Below the pieces are notes generated by a model, which saw only the letters and a program-made list of their open reading frames with translations, was not told where the DNA came from and did not search any database. Positions 34,076 through 45,090 of a stretch of DNA of 64,000 nucleotides are shown here, piece after piece. The first letter of the stretch is position 1. Every line of letters begins with the position of its first letter. This DNA comes from Myotis daubentonii (taxonomy: Eukaryota; Chordata; Mammalia; Chiroptera; Vespertilionidae): contig NC_081840.1 in the NCBI RefSeq assembly GCF_963259705.1, positions 144,009,549-144,073,548 on the forward strand, written 5' to 3'. The position numbers were made by a program, and so were the translations under genes.

Positions 34076-34380
34076 TCATTCCATGCCTTTTGATTAGAGA
34101 ATTCAATCCATTTACAAAGAAATTATTGACAGGTAAAGTATTACTGATGCTATCTTGTTCTCTGGCTGTTTTGTAGCTCCATTGTTACATTCCTTCTCTC
34201 TTGCTGCCTCCCTTTTTGAATTGAAGATTTCCGTAGTGGGCTTTGGGTTCCTGCTCTTTATCTTTTGTGAATCTGCTGGAGATTTTTGTTTTGTGGTTGC
34301 CATGAGGTTTACATAAGATATCATATAAATATAACAGTACATTTTATGTTGATCACAGCTTTGATTGTGTTTAACTGCAG

Positions 34381-34558
34381 ATTAACCTTACAAGAAGAAA
34401 AAGAGAAGAGACAAAAAGTTGATCTGTTAAGCAAGAAGAATACAGGGCAGTCAAAGAAAAAAGAAAGGCAATCTATTAAAAATGTTGAAATGAACCCCAA
34501 AGTTGCAAACACCACTGCAACACAAGTGATGCCATTGAAGACTGTAAGAAGGAATACG
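34381..34558 (+). CDS. ANKRD26-like: Coiled-coil exon, 178 nt, after the array
   Basis: The acceptor TTTAACTGCAG ends at 34380 and the donor GTAAAT starts at 34559. One base completes the AG left by the array, then 59 codons are open to a phase 0 end. The peptide is charged (LTLQEEKEKRQKVDLLSKK) and ends PLKTVRRNT, which I align with the stretch of ANKRD26-family proteins ending in ELK(T/S)V...NLNQ. The middle differs clearly from relatives. Together with the phase fit this makes it the first exon of the conserved coiled-coil region. Confidence 0.72.
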
Positions 34559-35092
34559 GTAAATTTATCTTTGGTAAAAATTTCTTATATCTAACAGTAT
34601 TTTATCAATAATTGTATCTTTTTTATTTAGTGTACATTAAGACATTTTAAACAAGCCCAAAATGTTATCTCATTCAAAACATGAACTGTGACATTTAGGA
34701 CTAAAATTATTAATTTACTACTATCCTTGGCAGGTAGTATATACTCTGTATATGTTTTCTAAATGAAGAAGGGGACGATAAATTGAGTTTAATCATTCAC
34801 AGCAACGTTAATTTTGGCTTTAAAAAATGTTAACATACAGGATAAATTGCCTTGACACTGTGATGGAATTACTCAAATGTTCATAAATAAATTTTCTTTC
34901 ACCATACTGCATTTTTGCTCAATGACAAATTTAGCTATCACTTAAGTTAAAATTTGAGTTTTTCATGAAGATGAAAGATCCTTATGCTTAAAAAGGCTAC
35001 TTCCTTTTAACAGTTTTTTAAGGAGCTGTTCCTAAGCTTTGAACTTGTTGTTAAAGGTATGAGCTCACAAACTAAATGAAATATGTCCCTAG

Positions 35093-35233
35093 GTTGTTGA
35101 AGAACAAAATTACACTCAGAGGCGACTTTCTCAAGAACAGAATGCCAATATATTACAAGATGGAATTCTGACCAAACACCATTGCAAACCAAAGGGGACA
35201 GAAAGCGCTCATAAGAGCAACCTGGGGAAAATC
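35093..35233 (+). CDS. ANKRD26-like: Conserved exon with apparently lost splice donor
   Basis: The acceptor TGTCCCTAG ends at 35092. The peptide VVEEQNYTQRRLSQEQN continues with NILQDGILTKHHCK and aligns well with a family exon (QRQLSREQNARILQDGILTNHLCKQK), so the homology is firm. At the place where the exon should end (about 35220-35235, after HKSN) no GT donor is present; the sequence reads AACCTGGGG. The frame stays open to a stop at 35278, with a weak GTGTGA at 35275. The exon would be phase 0-0, so skipping it keeps the frame. The end coordinate is approximate. Confidence 0.58.
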
Positions 35234-35826
35234 CAGAAGTTGCTTATCTTTTTAACCTCTCCATTCCAGATTGTGTGAACTAAAGGGTCCATTGATGGAT
35301 GTAGAAGAGCTTAGGACAATCCCGAGATGATCAGTTATTAGTAGGGGTAGTTTTTATGACTGAAAGTACTAAAACAGTAGACTATCTATGAGATAATCAT
35401 TGAAAGATCTTTTTTAGGAAATTTAGTTTCTCCTAGTATATGCAGGGTTAACACTCTCACTGTGGGGTAGCTGTATATTCTGTTTATAAGCTCAATTTTT
35501 AAGTGTAGTTAGAGTTATTAATCTTTTACGTAATGTATTCTGGGTTGGTAGTGATTCAGAAAAAGCCCTTTCCAATTCTGAGATTCTTAGAAAGTACCTT
35601 GTGGTTTGATTTCATTTTAAAAAAATCCAACAACTTATATTAATTTTTTGAACTTTGGAGGAGGTAGGCTTGTATAAAGTTAGAGGTTTGGTGCAATTCT
35701 AATTTTTATGAGGGATATCCGCCTATTGGAACCTTTTTATTGTAAACATAAAGGTTTCTTTAATTTCAGAGGCTATCATGAAATATCATTTCAATGAGTT
35801 AGCTAAAGTCTCCTTATTTTTCTTAG
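35234..35826. other. Intron, no recognised feature
   Basis: Contains a polypyrimidine tract and acceptor at its end. No repeat was recognised. Confidence 0.45.
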
Positions 35827-36765
35827 GTTTCTGATAGTGATGAAAAAGAAAAACGTCTGTTATGTGAAAATCGCATGTTGAAGAATAAAATTGCCAAGCT
35901 AACACTGGAACTAGACACAGTGAAAAATCAGAACCCAGAAATGGAGAAAAAAAAAGATTTTTTGGACATTGTGATTGTCAAAGAAAAGATTGACCATCTT
36001 GAAAAGACAATAACAGAAACACTATTTCAACAAAAAGCACAGCTTGAATTTCTGAGAGCTGATCTTACAATGCTAAGCTCTAAACTGGAGGATGAACGAC
36101 AAAACAGAGGAAGACTGGAAGCAGAAGGTGAATCACACAGGTCTAGCCAGGCTACTGTTGTACAGGATCATGAGCACTGCCAGACTTTAAAAGGATATCT
36201 ACAAGTTGATTTCAAGAAAGAAAAAGAAGAATGGATTTGTTCCCAGGACAAAAATAAATCTGATATGTCTAATCTAAAATGTGACTTTGAGATTCTTTCT
36301 CAAAAATTTTCTGTACTTGAAAGCAAATCCAATCGCCTAGAAATTGAGTTGCATCACACAAGAGATGCTCTCAGAGAAAGGGCATTAGTTTTAAAAGATG
36401 GAGAAAGAGACCAAAGCCAAACACAGTGTCAAAAGGAGGAAACTGAAAATGTGTCTCAAAAGGAACAAGGGAAAGTGAATGCAGACATTGGAAAGCAGGA
36501 ATCTTTACAGGAGAGGCTATCTCACCTGCAGAGAGAAAATAAGTTGCTTCAACAGCAACTGGATCAGGCTCACAACAAATCTGAGAAGAAAAGAAAGACA
36601 GTCATTAGAATCCAAGATCAGTTTGTGGATACCATAAAAATATTGCAAGCCAACAGTGAAAAGCAAGGTCTTGTGCTGAATGAAACATGTAAGGAATTAA
36701 TCAACGAATGCCATCTTTTAAAAGAAGGCAGACTTCAGTATGAAAATGATAAAGCAGAAAGAGAT
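35827..36765 (+). CDS. ANKRD26-like: Large coiled-coil exon, 313 codons
   Basis: The acceptor TTTTTCTTAG ends at 35826 and the donor GTAAGT starts at 36766. The exon is 939 nt, phase 0-0, and open. It encodes a long heptad coiled coil. Landmarks matching the ANKRD26/CCDC144/POTE core are LTLELDTVKNQN (residues 22-33), MLSSKLEDERQNRGRLEAE (about 85-103), LEIELHHTRDALRE (about 175-188), RDQSQTQCQ, KQESLQERLSHLQ, QQLDQAHNKSEKK and YENDKAERD at the end. Exon length, internal order and both phases are as in relatives. No break was seen, so selection probably maintains it. The core is expected to mediate oligomerisation or scaffold contacts. Confidence 0.88.
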
Positions 36766-38279
36766 GTAAGTATCCAGACAGATAAATATTTTCAAATTTC
36801 CTCAAAGAAAGTTCATAGCAATATTTGAAAATGGCTAAATGTTGAATCCAGGTGAATATTAAAAATGTATAGATTATAAAGCTGTTTGTTCTATCATCTT
36901 AGAAGTAGACATTGTATCCATCAAATGAACATTAGACCTGAGAAGTACTTTGTTAAGTAGAGACATTGTGTTGCCCAGGAAATTTTAAGAGGTTAAGTTC
37001 CAGATTGGTAATAGATGTAGATTGATAATACTTAAGTCTTATACTGATAGAATAATAATTTTAGTGTTTCTGTCATCGAATTTTAATATTGTTAGGAAGC
37101 AGATAAATGGAAATGTTCTTGCCTCAAATTAGTATTTTCAAATTAAGATTTAATTAAGTGGGTTTTCTTGACAATCAAGTTCAGATTTCCCAGATGAACT
37201 GAAGTGTAGATGTTGTATGTCATAGTACCTTTCCTCTCCTGGCTCCTTGTACATTTAGGTTGATATAGTGTTAGTTTTATTCATGCCAATTTGAATGAAA
37301 TTTGGAAATATGTAGTCTCAATAATATGTTCATGTGACCTCTTGATCTTTTAAAGGTATCTAATTTTCATTCAATCATAATTTGGGACAAATGTGAGTTT
37401 TAGCAAATGTATACCTGATTTAGACTTTCAAATACTATTTACAATTTTATTTGAATATATTTACAAATAATTTGCTCATATTTCTCATGTTAAGGCCTAA
37501 TTACTATCATTTTGTGCTGTTTGTTCAAGACAGAAAGCATTGTAGCTCTCTGTGATTTACTAATTTGACATTGGATCTCTATTTCAGTCTACTGAGGGGT
37601 GGAGGGATTTATGTGTAGCAGGGAGGGAGGTCAAGGCCAGGTTACCTAAGACCTTGAAGACCCTCGGAATGGCTTCACTTTTCTTTGAAGATAGGAACCT
37701 ATTGGAAGGATTTGAGCAGTGAATTGAATATTCCAGGAGCTCTGACATTAATAGAAACCTATGGTTAAAAAAAGAAATAAAAAGAGAAAATGTTTCATAA
37801 TAGTGAATTCACTACCACTTGATCCACTTACATACCCATTTTTCTTTGTGATGTCAGTAGATTGTAAAGCGTTGAGATTCATGAGGGGAGGAGGAGGGAT
37901 TGAGAGTGTGGCTGAGTCAGCTGTCTAAGTACCTAATACTGATTAGGCAGGAGGATTACATTTTCTGTGACTTTTACCTGAGTAAGCAAACAGGTGCATG
38001 TCCATATGAGGAAAAGAAGGTGAATTGAGTCTGGTAATGATACTTTTAAAGTTACATTTTATGTTAATAATATATGACTCTAACAAAATATATCCAGTGT
38101 GGGCCAAAAGTAGCTTTCTAGTTGTGTAGTATGGAGAGTAATATTATAAGTAGTAAGTAACCTACTCACAACTGTAAACCTTCTTTTGCCCAATCCCGCA
38201 TGTGAATTTATCTATCATTAACACAATTTAATAATGATGTGATTTATAAAATCAGTAAGAGAAATATCTTACTTACTAG
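36766..38279. other. Intron, unique sequence
   Basis: No recognised repeat or RNA gene. Confidence 0.5.
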
Positions 38280-38516
38280 GCAGTCGTGAGACAACTTCAA
38301 GGAGAACTGGCTGATACCCAAAGAAAACTGAGACAACTTCAAGGAGAACTGGATGATACCCAAAGAACACTGAGACAACATCAAGGAGAACTGGCTGATT
38401 CCCAAAGAAGACTATTTATGACGGATGCTTCACTGAAGATTGAATCACATCGTCACATGCGTTCACAATATAAAATACAAGAGTTGCAGAAGGAATTAGA
38501 TGAAATCAGTAGTCAA
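38280..38516 (+). CDS. ANKRD26-like: Coiled-coil exon with a triplicated 14-residue unit
   Basis: The acceptor TTACTAG ends at 38279 and the donor GTATGT starts at 38517. It has 79 codons, phase 0-0. It begins AVV, then three 42-nt repeats (38289-38330, 38331-38372, 38373-38414) encode RQLQGELADTQRKL and two variants, each two heptads long. The rest (FMTDASLKIES ... KELDEISSQ) aligns with the family exon. From memory that exon is 51 codons in ANKRD26 with one unit; 51 plus two extra units of 14 is exactly 79. Reading through the donor gives VCMKLNMSS and a stop at 38586, resembling the C-terminus I recall for ANKRD20A-type proteins. Confidence 0.85.
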
Positions 38517-38588
38517 GTATGTATGAAATTGAACATGTCATCGTTACTCTATAGCTGGTTAAATAATATAAAGTGTTTTAGGATATGA
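38517..38588 (+). other. Possible alternative C-terminal tail by intron retention
   Basis: The frame of the 38280 exon continues past its donor for 23 codons (VCMKLNMSSLLYSW ...) to a TGA at 38586. ANKRD20A/18A-type human proteins, as I recall them, end at this same point with a very similar VCMKLSMS tail. This suggests an old alternative end of the family. No polyadenylation signal was verified. Confidence 0.45.
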
Positions 38589-39139
38589 CTTTTCATGGGC
38601 AGCTTTCTTTTGTATTTTATTGTGATTAATTTATTATAATTTCATTATCTTTATAGTGCACTTATTTCTTAAAACATGGCTTTTATTCTGCCATTTGTAA
38701 TTTATGTTTTTTCTTATTATATCTGCCCTTAGGAATTTTGACAGTTATGCATCATTCTTCATAGTGGGCAAAAGGCTTTCCTTCCCTTACAACACAGTAT
38801 TTTCAGTGATATTTCCATTATCATGATGAGGCAGCCAGATCAAATAAGAAATTAGTGTTAACTTTAATGTTCCAGAAAATTGTTTTATGTCTTATCTTCA
38901 CTTTGGTGAACCCATATTCCATAGATTTCAGAATAAGTCGTACAGGAAGGTCATTATAGTAACCAATTGAAGTAGGCATAGCCTTCATTCTCACTCACTT
39001 AGAAATGAAAGCATGGAAATATTCAGATCATTGTAATATGTATAACCACAACAGACAATTAAGCACATTAAATCTAGAGCTCCTAATGTTATTAAAAAAA
39101 AACTGTATCGATACAATTCAGAGAGCCAGATATAATTTG

Positions 39140-39337
39140 CAAATATCCATTGTACGATTTAATATTTTAAAACATAAATTTGTGCATCTGTCACCTCAAT
39201 CAATTATAGAATATGTTTATCACTCCAAACACCAACTACACACCACTTAGCAGTTGCTACCAGCTTATCGTCTTGCCCTGCACCGGGCAGCAATCAACCT
39301 AATTTCTGTCTCCATTGATTTGCTTATTCTGAATAAT

Positions 39338-39389
<52 letters not shown>

Positions 39390-39411
39390 GTATGTATATG
39401 TGTATATACAT

Positions 39412-39464
<53 letters not shown>

Positions 39465-39770
39465 ATCACACAAATTGCAGTTCTTTGTGATTGGCATTTT
39501 TCATTTGATGTCACATTTTAAAGGTTCATTGACATTATAACAGATATAAATATTTTATTCATTTATTTTTATTGCTGAACTATATTTCATTGTGCTGCTC
39601 AACCATTTATCCATTCATCAGTTGAGGGACCTTTGTGTCGCTTTCACGTTTTGGCTATTAATAATTGTACTATGATCATGAGTGCACAAGTCATTGTGGA
39701 ACGTAGGTTTTCCCATCCTGTCCATTGGATTTTAACCCTGGGAGATAACTGGACTGATTTCAGCAACTCT
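39140..39770 (-). mobile_element. Old LINE-1 3' fragment with (AT)n
   Basis: Minus-strand old L1 3' sequence (CAATTATAGAATATGTTTATCAC ... CATTCATCAGTTGAGGGACC), with a long AT microsatellite at about 39343-39461 inside. Confidence 0.55.
39343..39461. repeat. (TA)n/(TATG)n microsatellite
   Basis: About 120 bases of TA and TATG repeats. The open frames through it encode only Ile-Tyr repeats. Confidence 0.9.
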
Positions 39771-40690
39771 CCACCTTTACTCTTGCTGTCTAGGCTGTCT
39801 TTTCAGTTTCTGTTCCCTGGCCTAATGCTTCATCTATTCAGACCTGGTTCTCAACCTCTCCTTTTCCATGAAATGTACTCTCACTGTTTGAACTCTCACT
39901 GAACTCATTTTTTTCCAGCACTTGTCATCTAGTCTGTGAGAAAAAGTTAGCCCCTAATTTCACATGGTTTTGATTTCTTCATGAAGGAGAAACTTGTCTT
40001 TCTGAGTATAATTAGTCTGTGGAGGCTATTATTTGATATGAGGGTGCCTGTCTTTGTGTACATTGAAAATATTTCAGCTTAACTATTGTTAGGATAAAAT
40101 TAAATGCTTTTATATCACTGGTGGTCTTGGGATTCAAACCTACATATTTGAACAACACAGGGATGAGGTGAGGAGTCAAAATTAGCAAGAAGGTAGCTCT
40201 AGATTTTTCAAGACTTCAAAGAATATAGTTGAGTAAGCCAGTGAAAAGAAGTTCAGGAGACTTCCATAGGTCAGGTCTCTATGGAATAGGAAACTATTAT
40301 TATTTTTTAAAGGCCAATAATTGATAATCTATTGCTTGTAAAAAACATTTGCATTATAAGAGAAAAACAAGACACAGAATGTTGGTCAACATCCTAAGGG
40401 TAAAGGCGCCCCCAAATTAAGAACATAACAGTCATACACTCAAAGTTGCACCAATAAGAACCAACATAAAATGTACCAGATCAGCTATCTACAAAGGTGA
40501 TCCGTATCGCTCATGGATTATGAGTATGTGGCTAAGGATATTGTCTATGGAAGCAAGAAGAGAGAAAGAAATATAAAGTACAGGTGACCTTAGTACAGGG
40601 GTCAAGGCTGAAATATTAATTAGGGATCCTGGTTTGACCTGCTGAGGTTTATGGATCTCTGATAGGATTTTTAAAAAGAAATAGACTGAT
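39771..40690. other. Intron, no firm feature
   Basis: The stretch 40320-40690 loosely recalls an LTR but I could not define ends. Confidence 0.35.
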
Positions 40691-40699
40691 CTCTATAAT

Positions 40700-41500
40700 T
40701 CTGTGTCTATTTTTCTTGGTTGCTCATTAAATGCCACATCTGAGTTAAATCATATGGTACTTGTCTGTTGGTAGTGTTGATGCTGTTGGGGTGTGGTGTA
40801 GGGGTGGAGTGAAAAAGAAAAAAATAATAGAGAAAACCCATGAACATTGACAACACTGTGGTAATTTCTGTAATGGGAGGGATTGTGTGGCAATGGAAGA
40901 GACCATAGAAGGGATACATGTGGATGGAAAGAAAGAAAAAAAAGAGAAGTGATATAGGAAAAAAAAAAAAGAAAATTGTGAACCTGGATGACGAACTATG
41001 GAGGATCAACACAATATTCTATCTTCTTCTGCTTCTGGTTAGATAATCTCTATAATAAAAGGTTAAAAAGGATCCTCTTAGATTAACACTGTCTGTATCT
41101 GCTGCTAGACTGGAGCTCCCCTAATTCCTTTTTGTGTAGTATTCCTCTTCTACATCTGTCTGAATTTGATATTATCAGTTTTGATCTTATCAGCTTTCTG
41201 CATTTTAGGGATTCTTAGGTTGATGCTATTATCTTCCTGTCTTTTAGAAAGTCCTCATAATTTCTGTTGTATTGATTATATACATATGTTCATATGACAA
41301 GTATATAATCTCTAGCCATATCTTTAACTTAAATATTCAAAACATCAGATTTTAGTTATTACCTTAAATATTCAACTGCAATGTAGTTCTAGTACATGGC
41401 CTTCAACAGGTGAAGAAATATAGGCAAATAACCATGATACCACTTCATATCCCTCAAAACAAGCAAAAATAAAGATAAAGATAAATAAAAATGGAATTGA
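40700..41500. mobile_element. Probable old L1 3'-derived sequence
   Basis: Pieces such as AGTTAAATCATATGGTACTTGTC and CATTGACAACACTGTGGTAA resemble L1 3' regions in both orientations. Boundaries are not clear. Confidence 0.3.
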
Positions 41501-42383
41501 AAGCGTCGAGGACTGGACATCATGGTCACTGTTTAGAAATGCACTGTGGACGGAGAACCTAATGGAGAGAGTGGATGTGGTGGTCATTGTTATCAGTTTC
41601 TGCTGAGAAGTAAAGCATTAAAGGACTAAAAAAGATGATCCTCAACATTTTTTAGTGCAATTATAGGATTGAAATTATGATTCTCATACAAAAGAAAAGA
41701 ATGAGTGGTTAAAATATGAATATATGCAGATGAGACCTTGTAGTAAAAATGTTAGAGTTTAATGGAAGGGGACAATAGGACGATAGAAAAAGCTACACAA
41801 ATCAAGTAGAAGTTATGTTTACTATATAATATAGAGAAGACGCTTTATTTAAAGAGAAAAGTGTTTAATAGAAAAGGAGAAACTGAAACCTATGGAAGAA
41901 AACTTATAGAGAATGAGAGTCTTTATCTCATTCAAAGTCAGATTATCATCATAAGGTAATGGGAACTGCATGGGAATTTTTCAAAGATGACCTTAGTAAG
42001 CTGTGGTTTAATACAACCTAGAATATCTTGACCTATTGATGAAAATGTATCTAGGGCACCTTTTGAAACTAAAAGGTCAATGTAGCCTTAAAAAGTATTT
42101 TAGCACTTACTATTTTATATCTCAAAACCTCTGTTTGAACAAATTTTGGCAATTTTAGTTCCAGAAAGAATTTGGTGGAAATGTAAAGTCAATTTAAGCT
42201 GCTGTAAGAAGTCATTTTTCTTAAAATCTGTACTGATTGGCATCTAGTTTATAAACCCCTCTACTACATTTCATAAACTTGTCCACACATATTATTCATG
42301 AACCCAGGAGAAATCACACTTTTAGGAAAGAAAGGCAAATCTCTAGATTCCCACAAATAATTTTCTTTAAATTTTTTTCAAAG
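41501..42383. other. Intron, no recognised feature
   Basis: AT-rich, ending in the T-rich acceptor tract of the next exon. Confidence 0.45.
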
Positions 42384-42496
42384 TGTCATCATGAAAAGGA
42401 AGCATCCAAGAAGTACATTGATTTAACCATGTCTCTGCAACAGAGCTTGCATGAAGTAATGAAGCAAAAGAGTGATCTAGAAAAATCAATGGCCAG
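42384..42496 (+). CDS. ANKRD26-like: Coiled-coil exon, 113 nt
   Basis: The acceptor TTTTTTTCAAAG ends at 42383 and the donor GTAAAA starts at 42497. It starts in phase 0 and leaves two bases. The peptide CHHEKEASKKYIDLTMSLQQ continues with LHEVMKQKSDLEKSMA and has heptad-like spacing. I do not recognise the exact counterpart in ANKRD26. The split codon (AG+A) is completed by the exon at 43740, which supports the junction. Exons that would carry the several-hundred-residue central coiled coil of ANKRD26 were not found on either side. Confidence 0.62.
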
Positions 42497-43739
42497 GTAA
42501 AATTATAGCTCAGATCATTTCTACCATGAATTAAGATTCATCAGTCACTTACTTTATTAAAACCAAAATAAAAGTTTATTTCCTATCTGTAATTTTCATA
42601 ATTAAACAAATTATCCTACTTAAAAATTGTCTGCAGAAACTCACAGCACAATGTGAAACTGTTTTGAGGGCTATGATATTATACTTACACTTGAATGATT
42701 CTAAAACCATAATGAGGATGCCTTTTGCATATCCTGTCACCTGCAAGTTCCACGTCTAGCTTGAATGTTTATTTCTGCAAAATATCTTCTCTGTCTGCTG
42801 ATCTTCTTTTCCTAGTGTGCGTCCAATCAGCATACAAATAGGCTAATATCTTGGTTCGGCTTATCTTTCTGTCTTTGTTTAGTTATAAAAGATATCTTAC
42901 ATACAAAAATGTCCGTATGACCTAAAGAAGAAGTTGGGTAATCCTGTTTTTACCTCTCATAGAAACACAACAGCATTTTTCCCATACCTGGGAAGCCCCA
43001 CATGGCTTCCTTTCAGTTTATTGGCTGAGTTCTTAAGTTTGTTCTCTGATTCTCATCATCAGTGCTTTTCCTCTCACTTAACTGTCTTGCTCTACTTTAT
43101 TTCATAGCCCTTTCATTTTGTTAACTTTGTGCTAGCAAAGATCTCTTCTTAAAGCAGACTTGAGGAGACTGTTACACATTATCTCTCTGACTTCACTTCT
43201 TCTAAAGCCCTTCTCCTTCCCCATTTCCCCTTCCACTCAGACTTCAAAGAGTTTTCTTTCCTGCTTCTCCTTGTACTTTGAATGATCTGGTTGATGTTGG
43301 TACTTTCCTTTCCTTCTCGTAGACTGCTGTCAGTAGGTACCAAAAGGTATTTTGTGTCTTTCCAAAATATTCACATATCATTATGCTTTTCTGCTTCACC
43401 TTAGATACTTATCTCTGGTTTTTAGTTGATATTTGATAACAGGTTCATGTTTTATATTAACATAGTAAAATGAATATTAATAATTACTTACTTATAAGAG
43501 CTCTATACAGTTACTATATTAACTCTATATCACACATGTCATGACTTGTTTTTCATCTTATTCATATAAGATTATAATTTAGCTGGTATGTTTTCAAACA
43601 AATTTAGATTGGGACAAATAAGAGGATCATAATTTGTAGATTTGTGTATTTTATATGAAGGAACATAATATCTGTCTAAATAATTATTAAATATTTACTC
43701 TGAAAGAATTTGACACTTTTCTTTTGTACATTTCTGCAG
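42497..43739. other. Intron, no recognised feature
   Basis: Unique AT-rich sequence. Confidence 0.45.
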
Positions 43740-43857
43740 ATTTCAGGAACCCTTAAACATGCCAAAAAGGAATTTGAATGAAGACCTCAGTTTCCCCAGA
43801 GATTTAAGACCAAGTCTAACAGGAATGGGAATGCAGACTAGCAGGTTAATACAGGAG
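43740..43857 (+). CDS. ANKRD26-like: Exon, 118 nt, near the C-terminal end
   Basis: The acceptor ACATTTCTGCAG ends at 43739 and the donor GTAATT starts at 43858. Phase is 2 in, 0 out. The peptide has RNLNEDLSFPRDLRPSLTG and MQTSRLIQE. It loosely resembles the segment of ANKRD26 with NNSLDLNRKLIPRENL, after the coiled coil. Both phases fit the flanking exons. Confidence 0.66.
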
Positions 43858-44833
43858 GTAATTATAAATCAGTTTGGGGACCCCAAAATACCTAATTTGG
43901 GGAAATAGATATCATTCAATGTTTTGAACAATGAAATATAGATGTTTCCGTTTATTTTAAAGACTTGTCATCAGGGAAAAAGACAGCATTTTTCTTTATC
44001 ACTTTTCCATAAGAAGGGCCTACTGTTAACTCTCCATGTCTTAAAGCCTGGCACCAGCACCAAATCACAAAGTTTGTGGAAGCAGCTTGATTGAGACATA
44101 ATGAATATACCATGCAGGTCACTCATTTAAAGTGTACAATTCAGTGGCTTTTTCTGTATTCAAAGAGTTACACAGTCATCATCACAATCACGTTGAGGAC
44201 ATTTTCATCCCCCTAAAAAGTAGACCTGTGCCCTTTAGCAACCACCCTGTGCCAACTTCCACTTCCTCACTCTTCCTAGCCCTGGAGAACCACTACTGCC
44301 CTCTCAATCTCCCTAGAGTTGTCTATTCTGCACATTTTTATCAGTGGAATGAAACAATATGTGCTCCTTCAGGACTGCCATTTTATGAAGCAGAATGTTG
44401 TCAAGGTGCTGCTGTCTTGTAGCATGTATCACAAATACTTCATTTCTGTTTATTGCTGAACAACATTTCATCGTATGAAGTGATTACATATTTTTAAATT
44501 TACTCATCATTTGATGAACCTTTGGGTTATTTCCACTTCTGGTTTGTTAAAAATACTGCGATGAACATTCATGTCCAATTTTTTATGTGCACATATGTTT
44601 TCATTCTCTTGGAATATAGTTATAAATGGAATCGCTGGAGCATATCTTTAACCTGCGGGAAATTTCCAGACTGTTTTCCACGGAGGCTGCACCATTTTGC
44701 ATTTTCATTGACAGTGTGTGAGGGTTCCAGTTTCTCCACATTCTTGTCAATGTGCCATTACTTGTCTTTTGATTGTAGCCATCCCAGTGGGTATGAAGTG
44801 GCATCTCAGTGTTGGTTTTGATTTGCAATTTTC

Positions 44834-44918
44834 TTTTTTTATATATTTTTTTATTGCTTAAAGTATTACAAAGAGTATTACATATGTCTCCTTTTTCACC
44901 CCCGCCCTTGGCAATCCC
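44834..44918 (-). mobile_element. 85-bp L1 3' end with unusually long flanking duplication
   Basis: The insert is only the end of an L1 (TTATTGCTTAAAGTATTACA). About 60 bases of the old L1 on its left (44775-44833) are repeated on its right (44919-44978) with a few mismatches. This is far longer than a normal 7-20 bp L1 duplication. Confidence 0.7.
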
Positions 44919-45090
44919 GTAGCCATCCCAGTGGGTATTAGGTGGCATCTTAGTGTTGGTTTTCATTTGCAATTTTCTATTGACTAATGATGTTGACCAT
45001 CTTTCAACATGCCTAATAACCATTTGTACATTTTCTTTGAATATCTGTCTACTCAATTTCTTTGCCCATTTTAAATTGGATTATCTTTTT

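Larger units (their letters stand above)
31500..34130 (-). mobile_element. Old LINE-1 interrupted by later insertions
   Basis: Minus-strand old L1 whose 3' end lies near 31500 and whose ORF2 parts are recognisable up to about 33600 (for example TTGTTATATCTTCTTTATGAAG). It is split by an LTR-like block (31993-32588), a younger L1 3' end (32849-33198) and a SINE (33619-33860). Confidence 0.62.

Noticed and set aside
39254..39514. Open frames with Ile-Tyr runs
   Set aside because: They are the translation of a TA/TATG microsatellite.
44132..44821. Two adjacent frames of 96-99 codons
   Set aside because: They lie on the antisense strand of an old L1 and have no splice or family support.
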